Shown here: positions 51,930-61,494 of the stretch, in pieces
Position numbering within the stretch: position 1 is the first letter of the stretch
How the letters are laid out: each line of letters opens with the position of its first letter
NCBI GenBank assembly: GCA_042862465.1
Contig: JASTVH010000009.1
Location: forward strand, 124,001 to 188,000
DNA length: 64,000 nucleotides
Direction: 5' to 3'
Source: JASTVH01 sp042862465
GTDB taxonomy: Bacteria > Pseudomonadota > Gammaproteobacteria > Pseudomonadales > Oleiphilaceae
Program-made: the position numbers and the translations under genes
The notes under the pieces: generated by a model
The model's database searches: none
What the model was told of the DNA's origin: nothing
What the model saw: only the letters and a program-made list of their open reading frames with translations

Positions 51930-53266
51930 AACGCCTCCACCGCCGCCATGAAGCGGTCGCCGCGTTCTTCGTAATTGCGGTACTGGTCGAGACTCGAGCA
52001 TGCAGGTGACAGCAGTACCGTATCACCGGCCTGAGCGGTCGCCTGGGCCATTTCCACTGCCGTATCCAGGGTTTCCGCCATCTGGTAGGGCACATCGTCG
52101 CCGAGCGCCTGGGCGATCAGAGGCGCATCCTTGCCAATCAGCAGCGTACCTTTGCAATGGGAACGCACCGCCTCGGCCAGTGGCGCGAAATCAGCGCCCT
52201 TGCCATCCCCACCGGCAATCAGGAGGAGGCCACCCTGGCGGGGCTTGAGGCTTTCGATCGCCGCGACCGTGGCCCCGACGTTGGTGCCTTTGGAATCGTT
52301 GATCCAGGTGACGCCGCCGAGTTCGCGTACTTTCTGACAGCGATGGGGCAGCCCTTCAAAATGACGCAGGGTCTGCGCCATGCTTTCGCGGGGCAGGCCG
52401 AGCGCCAGGCCCATGGTCAGCGCTGCCAGAACGTTGCTGATGTTATGCAGGCCCTGCAATTTCAGCTCGCGGGTGTTGATGAAGTTGTCGAGGCCATAGG
52501 TGATCCAGAGGCCCTCGTCATCTTCACGCGTGCTGAACATATCGAGGTTGACCCTGTTCATGCCGAACAGCCGGGCCTCCATACCCTCGCGCATCAGCGG
52601 CTGACTCAGGGGATCATCGAGATTGACCACGGCAATACCGCAGCCGTTGAAGATCCGATGCTTGGCCTGGAAATACGCCATGCGGGACGGGTAGCGGTCC
52701 ATGTGATCGTCACTGACATTCAGCACTGTGGCCACGGCCGCGTTCAGGCGCTCGGTGGTTTCCAGCTGAAAACTCGACAGTTCCAGGACATAGAGCTCGG
52801 CTTCAGGATCCAGCAATTCCAATACCGGGGTGCCCAGATTCCCGCCCACGGCGACATTCTTGCCGGCATCCCGGGCCATCTCACCCAGCAGCATGGTGAC
52901 GGTGCTCTTGCCGTTGGAACCGGTGATGGCGGCGATCGGCGCCTCGGCCAGCTCCGCAAACAGATCCACGTCGCCACGAATCTCGGCGCCCGCTTCCTCC
53001 GCCGCGACGATGGCCGCTTCACTGCGCGCCACACCCGGGCTGACGATCAGCTCGTTGTACTGAATGAAACGCTCGGGATCGAACGGGCCGAGATACACCG
53101 GCACCTCGGGATAATCCCGACGCAGCGATTCCAGACCCGGCGGCTGCTCACGGCTGTCCGCGACCGCAAACTCGCGGCCCCGCGCAGCGAGGAAACGCGC
53201 GCACGACAGCCCGGTCTGGCCGAGGCCGACCACCAGCGTGCGACGATCCGAGACAATCAATGCCAT
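51926..53266 (-). CDS. murD: UDP-N-acetylmuramoylalanine--D-glutamate ligase
   Basis: Adds D-Glu to UDP-MurNAc-L-Ala (446 residues). Motifs are VVGLGQTGLSCARFLA, the P-loop ITGSNGKSTVTMLLGEM, WINDSKGTNVGATVAAIE and LLSPACSSLDQYRNYEERG near the C-terminus. It is 15 bases after mraY and overlaps ftsW. Confidence 0.97.
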   Translation of the reverse strand: MALIVSDRRTLVVGLGQTGLSCARFLAARGREFAVADSREQPPGLESLRRDYPEVPVYLGPFDPERFIQYNELIVSPGVARSEAAIVAAEEAGAEIRGDVDLFAELAEAPIAAITGSNGKSTVTMLLGEMARDAGKNVAVGGNLGTPVLELLDPEAELYVLELSSFQLETTERLNAAVATVLNVSDDHMDRYPSRMAYFQAKHRIFNGCGIAVVNLDDPLSQPLMREGMEARLFGMNRVNLDMFSTREDDEGLWITYGLDNFINTRELKLQGLHNISNVLAALTMGLALGLPRESMAQTLRHFEGLPHRCQKVRELGGVTWINDSKGTNVGATVAAIESLKPRQGGLLLIAGGDGKGADFAPLAEAVRSHCKGTLLIGKDAPLIAQALGDDVPYQMAETLDTAVEMAQATAQAGDTVLLSPACSSLDQYRNYEERGDRFMAAVEAL

Positions 53267-53281
53267 AGCAGCAACCGTTCC

Positions 53282-54367
53282 CTAACGAATCTTCAATGTG
53301 GCGAGGCCCACCAGGACCAGCACCACGGTAATCACCCAAAAACGCACGATGACCCGGGGTTCGGGCCACCCTTTCAACTCAAAGTGATGATGCAGCGGCG
53401 CCATACGGAAAATGCGCCGTCCGGTGAGCCGGTATGAGCCGACCTGCAGGATCACCGATAGGGTTTCCATCACGAACACGCCGCCCATGATGAACAGCAC
53501 CACTTCCTGGCGGACAATCACCGCCACGATGCCCAGCGCGGCACCCAGGGCCAGCGCGCCGACATCCCCCATGAAAACCTGGGCCGGGTAGGTGTTGAAC
53601 CAGAGAAAACCCAGTCCGGCCCCCACCAGCGAGCCGCAGAAAATAATCAGTTCCCCCGTGCCCGGCAGATGCGGGATGTGGAGGTAGTCGGCAAAATTGG
53701 CGTGCCCCGAGAGATAGGCGAATACCGCCAGCGCACCAGCCACCATCACCGTGGGCATGATCGCCAGACCGTCGAGACCATCGGTCAGGTTGACGGCATT
53801 GCTGCTGCCTACCACCACGAAATAGGTCAGCACCACGAAAGCGACAGGACCCATCTCCAGCGCCACGTCCTTGAACAGTGGCACGATGAAGGTGGTCTCC
53901 TGCGGCAGCGTGGCGGTCGCGAACAGCACGATGGCAGCGATCAGCCCAAACAGTGACTGCCAGAAATACTTCCAGCGGGCCGGGAGGCCGCGGGGGTTGC
54001 GTTCCACCACCTTGCGATAGTCGTCCACCCAGCCGATCAGGCCGAAAGCCAACGTCACCAGCAGTGTCACCCACACGTAGCGGTTGCTGAGGTCTGCCCA
54101 CAGCAGGGTGCTTACGGCCACGCACAGCAAAATCAGCGCACCACCCATGGTCGGGGTTCCCGCCTTGCTCAGATGGGTCTGGGGGCCATCGTCACGGATC
54201 GCCTGACCGATCTGATACTGGCCCAGCGCCCGGATCATCCACGGGCCCGCCACCATCGAAATCACCAGAGCGGTCAGCACCCCCAGAATCGCCCTGAATG
54301 TCAGGTACTGGAATACGCTGAACGCGCTGATGTATTGGGCCAGGAAGTCGGTTACCCAAAGCAGCAT
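53282..54367 (-). CDS. mraY: phospho-N-acetylmuramoyl-pentapeptide transferase
   Basis: Ten-helix membrane enzyme making lipid I from UDP-MurNAc-pentapeptide and undecaprenyl phosphate (361 residues). Motifs are the KAGTPTMGGALIL loop, FGLIGWVDDYRKV, NAVNLTDGLDGLAI with the catalytic aspartates, and FMGDVGALALGAALG. Its ATG overlaps the murF stop by one base (TGATG). Confidence 0.97.
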   Translation of the reverse strand: MLLWVTDFLAQYISAFSVFQYLTFRAILGVLTALVISMVAGPWMIRALGQYQIGQAIRDDGPQTHLSKAGTPTMGGALILLCVAVSTLLWADLSNRYVWVTLLVTLAFGLIGWVDDYRKVVERNPRGLPARWKYFWQSLFGLIAAIVLFATATLPQETTFIVPLFKDVALEMGPVAFVVLTYFVVVGSSNAVNLTDGLDGLAIMPTVMVAGALAVFAYLSGHANFADYLHIPHLPGTGELIIFCGSLVGAGLGFLWFNTYPAQVFMGDVGALALGAALGIVAVIVRQEVVLFIMGGVFVMETLSVILQVGSYRLTGRRIFRMAPLHHHFELKGWPEPRVIVRFWVITVVLVLVGLATLKIR

Positions 54368-55737
54368 CAGTGTTTCTTCCTCTTCTTCTTCAGTTCGGCA
54401 ACCACACGGTCCATGGCTGCGCTACGCGACCCCTTCACCAGCACCGTCGCCGGTTCATTCGCCAACGATTCGGCCAGGGCGTCTGCCAATGCCTCATGGG
54501 TCTCGAAAATCCGGGCCTCGTCGCCAAAGCCTTCACGATAGGCCTGGGCGAACGCACCCAGGCAATAGAAACCGTCTATTCCCAACTCGCGCGCCAGGGC
54601 TGCGGTATCACGGTGGGCCGTTTCCGGGTGATCGCCCAGTTCCGCCATATCCCCCAGTACCGCCAGCCGCCGTCCCTCTTCATGGGCCAGGGTGCGCAGC
54701 GCCGCGGCCATGGAGGTGGGGTTGGCGTTGTAGCTGTCGTCATACAGGGTGCTGCCGGAAGACAGTTCGATCCGCTCCAGACGGCCACTCACCGCCTGCA
54801 TGCTGGCCAGCCCCCGGGCGATTTCATCCGGCTGACGATCCACCGCCAGAGAGGCGGCGAACGCCAGCAAGGCATTGGTCACGTTGTGCTCGCCAAACAA
54901 CGGCAGCGTCACCGGCTGCTCCCAGCCATCGCGGTGGACCACATTGAAGTGAAGCCCGTTCGCCCGGGACGCAATGTCAGTGGCCCGCAAATCAGCATTG
55001 TCACGCCCCTGGGCAGAAACACTGACCACCGGACGGCCACCGGCACGGCGCTCCCAGGTCTCGAAGGCCGCATCATCGGCGTTCAACACCACGGTGCCTT
55101 CGGCCCGGGTGTTATCGATGATCTCGCCCTTGCCAAGAACAATATTTTCGTAACTGCCAAAGCCACCAATATGAGCATCCCCGGCATTGGTGATGACGCA
55201 GACATCGGGGCTGGCGAGCGATGAGGTCCAGGCAATTTCGCCCACGGCATTGGCGCCCATCTCGATCACTGCGGCACGGTGGGCGGGGCCAATCCGGAAC
55301 AGGGTCAGCGGCACCCCGATGTCATTATTGAGGTTGCCCTGGGTCGCCAACACCTCGTCCTGGGAACCCAGGCAGCGCTGGATCATTTCCTTGACGGTGG
55401 TTTTACCGTTGCTGCCCGTAATGCCGACGACCGGGCCGGAAAACGCCATGCGATTCAGGCTGGCGATCTGGCCCAGGGCCCGGCGGGTATCTTCCACCTG
55501 GATCACCGGCAGCAGGGTATCGACCGGGCGGGAAACCACCAGGCCCACCGCCCCCTTCGCCGCCGCGTCGTCGACAAAATCATGGCCGTCGAAACGTTCG
55601 CCCTGAATGGCAACGTAAAGATCACCCCGATTCAGGGTGCGGGTATCAATCGAGACCCCGCTGAAAAAGGCGCTGCCGTCCTGGAGCATGCCTTCCAGCA
55701 CCGGTGTCAGCTCCGCCATGGAAATTGTTCGAATCAT
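54367..55737 (-). CDS. murF: UDP-N-acetylmuramoyl-tripeptide--D-Ala-D-Ala ligase
   Basis: Adds D-Ala-D-Ala from DdlB to complete the pentapeptide (456 residues). The P-loop is ITGSNGKTTVKEMI; VIEMGANAVGEIAWTS and LYDDSYNANPTSMAAAL are MurF signatures. It overlaps murE by 4 bases and mraY by 1. The C-terminus is lysine-rich. Confidence 0.97.
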   Translation of the reverse strand: MIRTISMAELTPVLEGMLQDGSAFFSGVSIDTRTLNRGDLYVAIQGERFDGHDFVDDAAAKGAVGLVVSRPVDTLLPVIQVEDTRRALGQIASLNRMAFSGPVVGITGSNGKTTVKEMIQRCLGSQDEVLATQGNLNNDIGVPLTLFRIGPAHRAAVIEMGANAVGEIAWTSSLASPDVCVITNAGDAHIGGFGSYENIVLGKGEIIDNTRAEGTVVLNADDAAFETWERRAGGRPVVSVSAQGRDNADLRATDIASRANGLHFNVVHRDGWEQPVTLPLFGEHNVTNALLAFAASLAVDRQPDEIARGLASMQAVSGRLERIELSSGSTLYDDSYNANPTSMAAALRTLAHEEGRRLAVLGDMAELGDHPETAHRDTAALARELGIDGFYCLGAFAQAYREGFGDEARIFETHEALADALAESLANEPATVLVKGSRSAAMDRVVAELKKKRKKH

Positions 55738-57218
55738 GCCGCACCTCCTCGCGATCGAAGCAATGAACGTACTACTTCGATATCACTGAAAGGCGTTCGT
55801 TCACCATTACGCTCCTGATAATCCTCGTGCCCCTTGCCGGCCACCAGCACGATGTCGCCCGCCCCGGCCCGGGCACCGACCTGCTCGATCGCACGGCGAC
55901 GGTCATGAATAACCTGCACCTTCTGCGGCGCTTCCAGCCCTTGCAGAATATCCCGAACAATTGTTGCCGGATCCTCGGACCGCGGATTGTCATCGGTCAC
56001 CACAACCTGATCGGCGCGCTGCTCTGCGACCCGTCCCATCACCGGACGCTTCGCCGCATCGCGGTCGCCACCACAACCGAATATGCACCACAGGCGCCCC
56101 GTCACATGGGGCCTTAGCGCCTGAAGCACGCTATCCAGAGCGTCCGGCGTGTGGGCGTAGTCCACCACGAACTGCGCCGTGCCTTCTCCGGCAAACCGCT
56201 GCAAACGACCGGCAGGCGAAGACAGGGTCTTCACGGCCTGACTCACGCCTTCCAAATCGATACCCAGCGCGATCGCCGCGCCCACGGTCGCCAGAAGGTT
56301 GCTGACATTGAACGCCCCAAGCAACGGCGCTTCCAGTTTCACGGGCCCTTTCAGGGTCTGCACCTCGGCCCGAAAACCTTCTTCGGCGAAGGCCACTTTC
56401 TGAGCCCAGATCTCGATCTCCGACTCGTGCAAGCTGTAGCGCAGCACCTCCATTTCCTGGCTGACCTGCAAGGCGAGCTGGCGCCCGAAGGGATCATCCA
56501 GGTTGATGACACCAAAGCGGGGGGCCATATCGATGAAAAGCCGGGCCTTGGTCGCGCCGTAGGCCTCCATGGAACCGTGATAGTCCAGATGGTCGTGGCT
56601 CAGGTTGGTGAAAACCGCCCCTTCGAAGCGGACGTTGTCGACCCGCCCCTGATCGAGCGCATGCGACGACACTTCCATCACCACCGCCCGCGCGCCCTGG
56701 TCTGCCAGCTGCTTCAGGTTCTGATGGACCCGGATAACATCCGGCGTGGTGTGGCTGGCCGGAACCAGCGACTCCGGGAAGCCATACCCGAGTGTTCCCA
56801 GGGTGGCCGTGCGAACGCCGGCGGCATTCAGCAGTTGCGCCAGAAAGTGGGTCACTGACGACTTACCGTTGGTCCCGGTCACACCCACCACTTGCAGTTT
56901 TTTCGACGGCGACTCGTAGAAACGATCGGCTATCAGCCCCTGCAGGCGCGGCAATCCAGGCACGGGAATGACCAGCGCACCGTGCTCCTCCTCGATCGGC
57001 CCAGCCTGCTCGCTTTCCAGCAGGACCGCCGAGGCACCGGCTTCCAGCGCCTGCGGCACGAATCGCCGGGGATCGCCATGGGAGCCGGCCAGCGCCACGA
57101 AAACATCGCCTGAACGCACCCGGCGACTGTCCGCCGACAGGCCGTGCACCGTCACATCCAGTACCGACGGCACGTGCACGATGCCGGAAAGCAGTTGGCC
57201 CAGCGCTTTGTTACACAT
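55734..57218 (-). CDS. murE: UDP-MurNAc-L-Ala-D-Glu:meso-diaminopimelate ligase
   Basis: Adds the third amino acid of the stem peptide (494 residues). The P-loop is VTGTNGKSSVTHFLAQLL. The specificity motif is DNPRSEDP, the form that selects meso-diaminopimelate rather than lysine, so the wall is of Gram-negative type. ATG 57218 lies inside the last codons of ftsI with GGAGGCGGCG before it; the frame open to 57302 is not used. Confidence 0.97.
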   Translation of the reverse strand: MCNKALGQLLSGIVHVPSVLDVTVHGLSADSRRVRSGDVFVALAGSHGDPRRFVPQALEAGASAVLLESEQAGPIEEEHGALVIPVPGLPRLQGLIADRFYESPSKKLQVVGVTGTNGKSSVTHFLAQLLNAAGVRTATLGTLGYGFPESLVPASHTTPDVIRVHQNLKQLADQGARAVVMEVSSHALDQGRVDNVRFEGAVFTNLSHDHLDYHGSMEAYGATKARLFIDMAPRFGVINLDDPFGRQLALQVSQEMEVLRYSLHESEIEIWAQKVAFAEEGFRAEVQTLKGPVKLEAPLLGAFNVSNLLATVGAAIALGIDLEGVSQAVKTLSSPAGRLQRFAGEGTAQFVVDYAHTPDALDSVLQALRPHVTGRLWCIFGCGGDRDAAKRPVMGRVAEQRADQVVVTDDNPRSEDPATIVRDILQGLEAPQKVQVIHDRRRAIEQVGARAGAGDIVLVAGKGHEDYQERNGERTPFSDIEVVRSLLRSRGGAA

Positions 57219-58950
57219 CGCCGCCTCCCTGCTTCTTGTCGTCATGATCCGCCATCTTGCGATCGAGGTCCGGCTCGACATTGAGCAGGCGCAGGGCGTC
57301 ACTCATGACCCGCGCGAAAACCGGCGCTGCTACTTCGCCGCCGTAATAGGTATCTCCTTTCGGATCATCCACGGCGACCACACAAACGATGCGCGGATTA
57401 TCAATGGGCGCCATGCCGGCGAAAATGGCCTTGTAATCGCTGTCTTCATAGCCGCTGCGGCCAACCAGGTGTACGGTTCCGGTTTTGCCGCCGGCCTGAT
57501 AGATCGACAGGGCAGCCCGCGTCCCGGTGCCATCCTTGACCACCTGCTTGAGCATCTGGCGCACCTGGCGGGCAACACTTTCATCCAGTACCCTTTGCCC
57601 CCCCCGGGCATTGTCCTGCTTGACCAGCGATACCGGGTGCAGATAACCGCCATTGGCGAACACCGTGTAGGCCTGCGCCAACTGCAGGGCGTTGATGCTC
57701 AGGCCATAGCCGTAGGACAGTGTCGCCACCTCAATTTTCTTCCAGTCCATGCGCGCCGGCAGGACACCGATACTTTCTCCCGGAAAACCGATACCGGTCG
57801 CCTGGCCCAGCCCCAGGCGATAGAACATGTCGCGTACCACGGGCCCGGTCAGGTCCAGGGCAATGCGGCTGGCGCCCACGTTGCTGGACTTGGAAATAAT
57901 ATGGGTCACATCCAGTGACCCGTAGTTGCGGTGATCGCGGATGGTGTAACCATTGAGCCGCAGATAACCGGGCGACGTATCTACGTAGGTACCGGGTGTA
58001 TAGCGTCCGGATTCCAGGGCAGCGGCAATGGTCAGCGGCTTGACCGTGGAGCCGGGCTCGAAGACATCGGTAATGGCCCGATTCCTAAGGGCACTGGGAT
58101 CCAGCTGCGAGCGGTCGTTGGGGTTGTAGGACGGCTGATTGACCATCGCCAACACCTCGCCGGTATCCACATCCAGCATAACCAGGGTTCCGCTGCGGGC
58201 CTTGTGGGCCTGGACCACCGCCTTGAGCTCGCGATACGCCAGGTATTGCAGCCGCAGATCGATGGTCAGCTGCAGGTCGTTGCCGGGCTCGGCATCCCGG
58301 ATCAGGCTGAGATCCTTGATGACATGGCCCCGGTTGTCCTTGAGCACCCGCTTGCGACCGGGCGTGCCCCGAAGCCAGTCGTCATAGGACAACTCCAGCC
58401 CTTCCTGTCCCTGCTCGTCGATGTTGGTGAAACCCACCACATGGGAAGTCACCTCGCCGGCCGGGTAGTAGCGGCGATACTCGCGACGGGTATAGATGCC
58501 GGGAATGCCCAGGGCTCGGGCCTGTTTGGCCAGATTCGGCTGAACCTTGCGCTTGAGGAACATGAACTGGCGGTTCTGGCGCTTGCGCAGATCCTGGCGC
58601 AATTCGTTCTCGTCCAGATTCAGCAGGGTGGCCAGATGGCTGAGTCGGCTGTCGGACGGGTCGATATCCGACGGATTGGCCCAGATGGTCTGCACCGGGG
58701 TGCTGACCGCCAGCGGCTCGCCATAGCGATCCGTGATCATGCCGCGGTGGGCCTCGATCGGCTCGCTGCGGACCGTGCGCACGTCCCCCTGCTGACGAAG
58801 GAAATCGTGATCCACCACGTGCAGGTCCACCAGCCGCCAGGTCAACGCGCCCACACTGACCATGGCCGCGGACAATACGACGCCGTAACGCCAGCTTTTC
58901 AGCAAGCGCCGCAACGGTGTTGTCGGCTGTTGGTCACGGGTAGCGCCCAT
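57211..58950 (-). CDS. ftsI: peptidoglycan transpeptidase FtsI (PBP3)
   Basis: Septal class B penicillin-binding protein (579 residues), partner of FtsW. One transmembrane helix (about 20-44), the pedestal domain, then the transpeptidase motifs STVK (301-304), SSN (355-357) and KTG (489-491). ATG 58950 gives a normal cytoplasmic tail; the frame open to 59064 overlaps ftsL and is not conserved. It begins 4 bases after the ftsL stop and overlaps murE. Confidence 0.97.
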   Translation of the reverse strand: MGATRDQQPTTPLRRLLKSWRYGVVLSAAMVSVGALTWRLVDLHVVDHDFLRQQGDVRTVRSEPIEAHRGMITDRYGEPLAVSTPVQTIWANPSDIDPSDSRLSHLATLLNLDENELRQDLRKRQNRQFMFLKRKVQPNLAKQARALGIPGIYTRREYRRYYPAGEVTSHVVGFTNIDEQGQEGLELSYDDWLRGTPGRKRVLKDNRGHVIKDLSLIRDAEPGNDLQLTIDLRLQYLAYRELKAVVQAHKARSGTLVMLDVDTGEVLAMVNQPSYNPNDRSQLDPSALRNRAITDVFEPGSTVKPLTIAAALESGRYTPGTYVDTSPGYLRLNGYTIRDHRNYGSLDVTHIISKSSNVGASRIALDLTGPVVRDMFYRLGLGQATGIGFPGESIGVLPARMDWKKIEVATLSYGYGLSINALQLAQAYTVFANGGYLHPVSLVKQDNARGGQRVLDESVARQVRQMLKQVVKDGTGTRAALSIYQAGGKTGTVHLVGRSGYEDSDYKAIFAGMAPIDNPRIVCVVAVDDPKGDTYYGGEVAAPVFARVMSDALRLLNVEPDLDRKMADHDDKKQGGGDV

Positions 58951-58954
58951 ACGG

Positions 58955-59344
58955 TTACCGCTTGTCCTGCAATGTTTTCGCCGGGACGACCACAATCTGG
59001 TCCCGGCCGGGTACCTGCATATCCATACGCGTGGTGGCCAGGTGCTCGACCCGGCCGTGCGCACTCAGCGCACTCTGTTCCAGCAACAGCTGACTCCATT
59101 CCCGCTGGTAGGCATCGCGCTCGTCCTGCAGGCTGCTCAGGGTGTTGAACAGCGAACGGTTCAGGTGCGCCGCGTAAACCACCCCGATGGCCGAACCCGC
59201 CAGGGCGATCAACAGCACCAGGGTCACCCTCACATCCTTGCGTCCCAGGGCCCGAAAAATCCGCCGGGAGACGCGCAGCGCCGCGCCGACGGTTTCCCGC
59301 CAGCGCTGCCTTCTTTCGCCTGTATCTGTCAGTACGGCGCCCAT
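58955..59344 (-). CDS. ftsL: cell division protein FtsL
   Basis: Small bitopic divisome protein (129 residues) that forms a coiled coil with FtsB and activates FtsWI. A basic cytoplasmic tail of about 38 residues, one helix (VTLVLLIALAGSAIGVVYAA), then a heptad-containing periplasmic stretch (LNRSLFNTLSSLQDERDAYQ). Sequence conservation in this family is low; identity rests on architecture and its place between rsmH and ftsI. Confidence 0.93.
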   Translation of the reverse strand: MGAVLTDTGERRQRWRETVGAALRVSRRIFRALGRKDVRVTLVLLIALAGSAIGVVYAAHLNRSLFNTLSSLQDERDAYQREWSQLLLEQSALSAHGRVEHLATTRMDMQVPGRDQIVVVPAKTLQDKR

Positions 59345-59346
59345 GA

Positions 59347-60285
59347 TTACTCTCGCTCCAGGATGCGCATGATGGCACTGCGTGCCCGAACGTTCTGATT
59401 GACTTCATCCTCCGCCGGCTTGATCGCTTTTCCGTACAAACGATATCCGGTCCGGGTCTGGTCCTCGGTCAGTGGCAACCCTTTCGGTACGGCCGGCCCC
59501 TTGGCCCGCTCACGCATGAAGCGCTTGACCAGTCGATCCTCCAGCGAATGAAAACTGATAACCACCAGGCGTCCGCCATGACTCAGGCGATCAGCCGCCT
59601 TGGCCAGCACCTGCTCCAGGTCTTCCAGCTCACGATTGACGTGAATGCGAATGGCCTGAAAGCTCCTGGTGGCCGGGTGCTTGTGTTTTTCCTTCTTGGG
59701 GATGGCGTGACTGATCAGTTCGGCCAGCCCCAGCGTGGTCTCCAGTGCCTGCGTACCACGGGCTTCGATGATGCGCCGAGCAATGCGGCGGGCGAAGCGC
59801 TCTTCGCCATATTCCTTCAGGACCCGGATGATCTCGGCCTCAGGCGCCTGGCTGAGCCATTCCCGCGCGCTCTGTCCCTGCTCCGGATCCATCCGCATGT
59901 CCAGGGGTCCCTCGCGGGTGAAGCTGAAGCCCCGGGCGGCGTCGTCCAGCTGAGGAGAAGACACGCCCAGGTCCAGCAACATGCCGTCGATTTCGTCCCA
60001 GCCCTGTTCGGTCATGAAGCGATCCAGATCCGCAAAGGACCCCCGAGCCATTCGGAAGCGGGAGTCCTCGGCCTCCAGGCGACGGCCCACCTGCTCCGCC
60101 TCCGGGTCCTTGTCGATCCCCAGCAGCAGACCTGCCTCGGAAAGCTGCTCCAGAATGGCGCGGCTGTGACCGCCGCGGCCAAAGGTGCCATCGACGTAAC
60201 GCCCGCCCGGTGACACCACCATTGCGCTGATCGCTTCGCGCAACAGTACCGTCTGGTGCTGCCCCTGGATGTCCGCCTGCGCCAT
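59347..60285 (-). CDS. rsmH: 16S rRNA (cytosine1402-N4)-methyltransferase
   Basis: SAM-dependent methyltransferase (312 residues) that modifies C1402; RsmI, also encoded here (61546-62427), modifies the same nucleotide's ribose. Motifs are HQTVLLREAI, YVDGTFGRGGHSRAIL (SAM site), LLDLGVSSPQLDDAARGFSF and the C-terminal LVVISFHSLEDRLVKRF. ATG 60285 overlaps the mraZ stop (ATGA); a GTG just before is an alternative. Confidence 0.97.
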   Translation of the reverse strand: MAQADIQGQHQTVLLREAISAMVVSPGGRYVDGTFGRGGHSRAILEQLSEAGLLLGIDKDPEAEQVGRRLEAEDSRFRMARGSFADLDRFMTEQGWDEIDGMLLDLGVSSPQLDDAARGFSFTREGPLDMRMDPEQGQSAREWLSQAPEAEIIRVLKEYGEERFARRIARRIIEARGTQALETTLGLAELISHAIPKKEKHKHPATRSFQAIRIHVNRELEDLEQVLAKAADRLSHGGRLVVISFHSLEDRLVKRFMRERAKGPAVPKGLPLTEDQTRTGYRLYGKAIKPAEDEVNQNVRARSAIMRILERE

Positions 60286-60734
60286 CACAGGGACAGGGAC
60301 TCCATTTCTTCCGGCATCTCGCCATCCCCTTCGGCTTCATCCAGCCAGTGCATCCAGCGATCCTCGCTCCAGAGCTCCAGCTTGCGGCCCTGACCGATCA
60401 GCAGCAGCTTTTTCTCCAGACCGGCATACTCACGCAATGTCGGCGGCACCAGAATACGGCCCGCCCCATCCAACTCCAGCGGTGTGGCAAAGCCGATCAA
60501 CAGGCGCTGGGCCCGTCGCGCACGCTTGTTGAAGCTGGGCAGCGCTTCGATTTTGGGGAGGATTTCCTCCCACTGGGGTTCCGGGTAGACGAGCAGGCAG
60601 CGTTCTTCGGTGTGGGCAGTGAGCACAATACGGCCGTCACAGACATCGGCCAGATCCTCACGCACACGCGCGGGGATCGCCAGACGTCCTTTCGCATCCA
60701 TATTGATGGCATGACTGCCAAGAAAATTGCTCAT
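60285..60734 (-). CDS. mraZ: transcriptional regulator MraZ
   Basis: AbrB-like DNA-binding protein (149 residues) that represses its own dcw operon in E. coli. Two MraZ repeats are visible: HAINMDAKGRLAIPARVREDL near the N-terminus and PLELDGAGRILVPPTLREYA in the second half. First gene of the dcw cluster. Upstream lie a good sigma70 promoter and a phased GTGG array that fits its operator. Confidence 0.96.
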   Translation of the reverse strand: MSNFLGSHAINMDAKGRLAIPARVREDLADVCDGRIVLTAHTEERCLLVYPEPQWEEILPKIEALPSFNKRARRAQRLLIGFATPLELDGAGRILVPPTLREYAGLEKKLLLIGQGRKLELWSEDRWMHWLDEAEGDGEMPEEMESLSL

Positions 60735-60799
60735 AGCCCCACATCCGAAGCGTCACCGCCGCTCTTTTGGCCCGCTGGTGACTGAATTGGCCCGGCATT

Positions 60800-60863
60800 C
60801 CACCGGATCCCACTTCTCTACCTCTTCAACCACTAAAAACCACAATCATCCACTTTTTCCCAC
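60800..60863 (-). promoter_or_regulatory. MraZ operator: phased GTGG repeats
   Basis: On the plus strand CCAC (GTGG on the coding strand) starts at 60800, 60810, 60830, 60840, 60850 and 60860, every one on a strict 10-base register; the 60820 slot is degenerate. Known MraZ boxes are TGGGN-like repeats with the same 10-base period. The array begins right at the predicted transcription start and covers the mraZ leader. Confidence 0.75.
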
Positions 60864-60871
60864 TTTTGCAC

Positions 60872-60900
60872 ACTATAGGAACACGCCTTAAGCAATGCAA
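60872..60900 (-). promoter_or_regulatory. mra (dcw) sigma70 promoter
   Basis: TTGCAT (60900-60895) and TATAGT (60877-60872) are exactly 17 bases apart on the minus strand. Start of transcription is expected near 60865, at the upstream edge of the GTGG array and about 130 bases before mraZ. Confidence 0.7.
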
Positions 60901-61120
60901 GCAGCAACGGCGGGGGCCAGGCTGGAAAAGTTGCTGTAAAGACAGGGGGTTAGAAAGCAAAGACAAACCTTCCGGCGCATTGCGCGAGAAGAAAGCTCGA
61001 AAAATCAGGTGGATGGCACGAGTTTTGTAGAAACCGGATGAGACTTAAGACTATTTGGCTATAACGAGGGTATTGACTGTTAATCCTGGGTAATGAACAA
61101 CCCGTGGGAAGGAGAAAATT
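60901..61120. other. gene-free spacer between rnpB and the mra promoter
   Basis: About 220 bases with lower G+C than the surroundings. No frame has a supported start or homology, and no clear rnpB terminator hairpin is visible; only an AATTTTC stretch follows the RNA 3' end. Together with the mraZ upstream region, 60735-61120 holds only regulatory sequence. Confidence 0.5.
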
Positions 61121-61487
61121 GAGCTCGCCTGTAAGCCGGGTTCTGTCAGGTGCAAGCACCTGGACAGTCATTCATCTGGGACCTGCGTCACCGCAGGCCT
61201 CTAGCGACCTACCCGAGTCCAGCGCGGGCCACGCCATTGGACTCCTATTTGGTCTTGCTCCGAGTGGGGTTTACCATCGCCGTGGACTGTTGCCAGCCAC
61301 GCGGTGCGCTCTTACCGCACCTTTTCACCCTTGCCGGTCTCGCCAAGCGAGACTTAGGCGGTTTCCTTTCTGCTGCACTTTCCGTCGGCTCTCACCGCCC
61401 AGGCGTTACCTGGCACTCTGCCCTATGGAGCCCGGACTTTCCTCCAGCCACCCTGAACGGGAAGGCCAGCGACTGTCCGGCGAGCTC
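61121..61487 (-). ncRNA. rnpB: RNase P RNA (class A)
   Basis: Catalytic RNA that matures tRNA 5' ends. The minus strand carries GGAGGAAAGTCCGGGCTCC (61445-61427, the P4/5' core), AGAAAGGAAACCGCC further on, and ACAGAACCCGGCTTA (61146-61132, the 3' P4 strand). The 5' end GAGCTCGCC and the 3' end GGCGAGCTC pair to form P1, which fixes the ends at about 61487 and 61121 (367 bases; E. coli 377). It lies between rsmI and mraZ, a common gammaproteobacterial location. Confidence 0.95.
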
Positions 61488-61494
61488 AGCGGCA

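Noticed and set aside
50421..51974. 517-codon plus-strand frame opposite ftsW and murG
   Set aside because: Gln/His-rich antisense translation of membrane-protein codons; not a gene.
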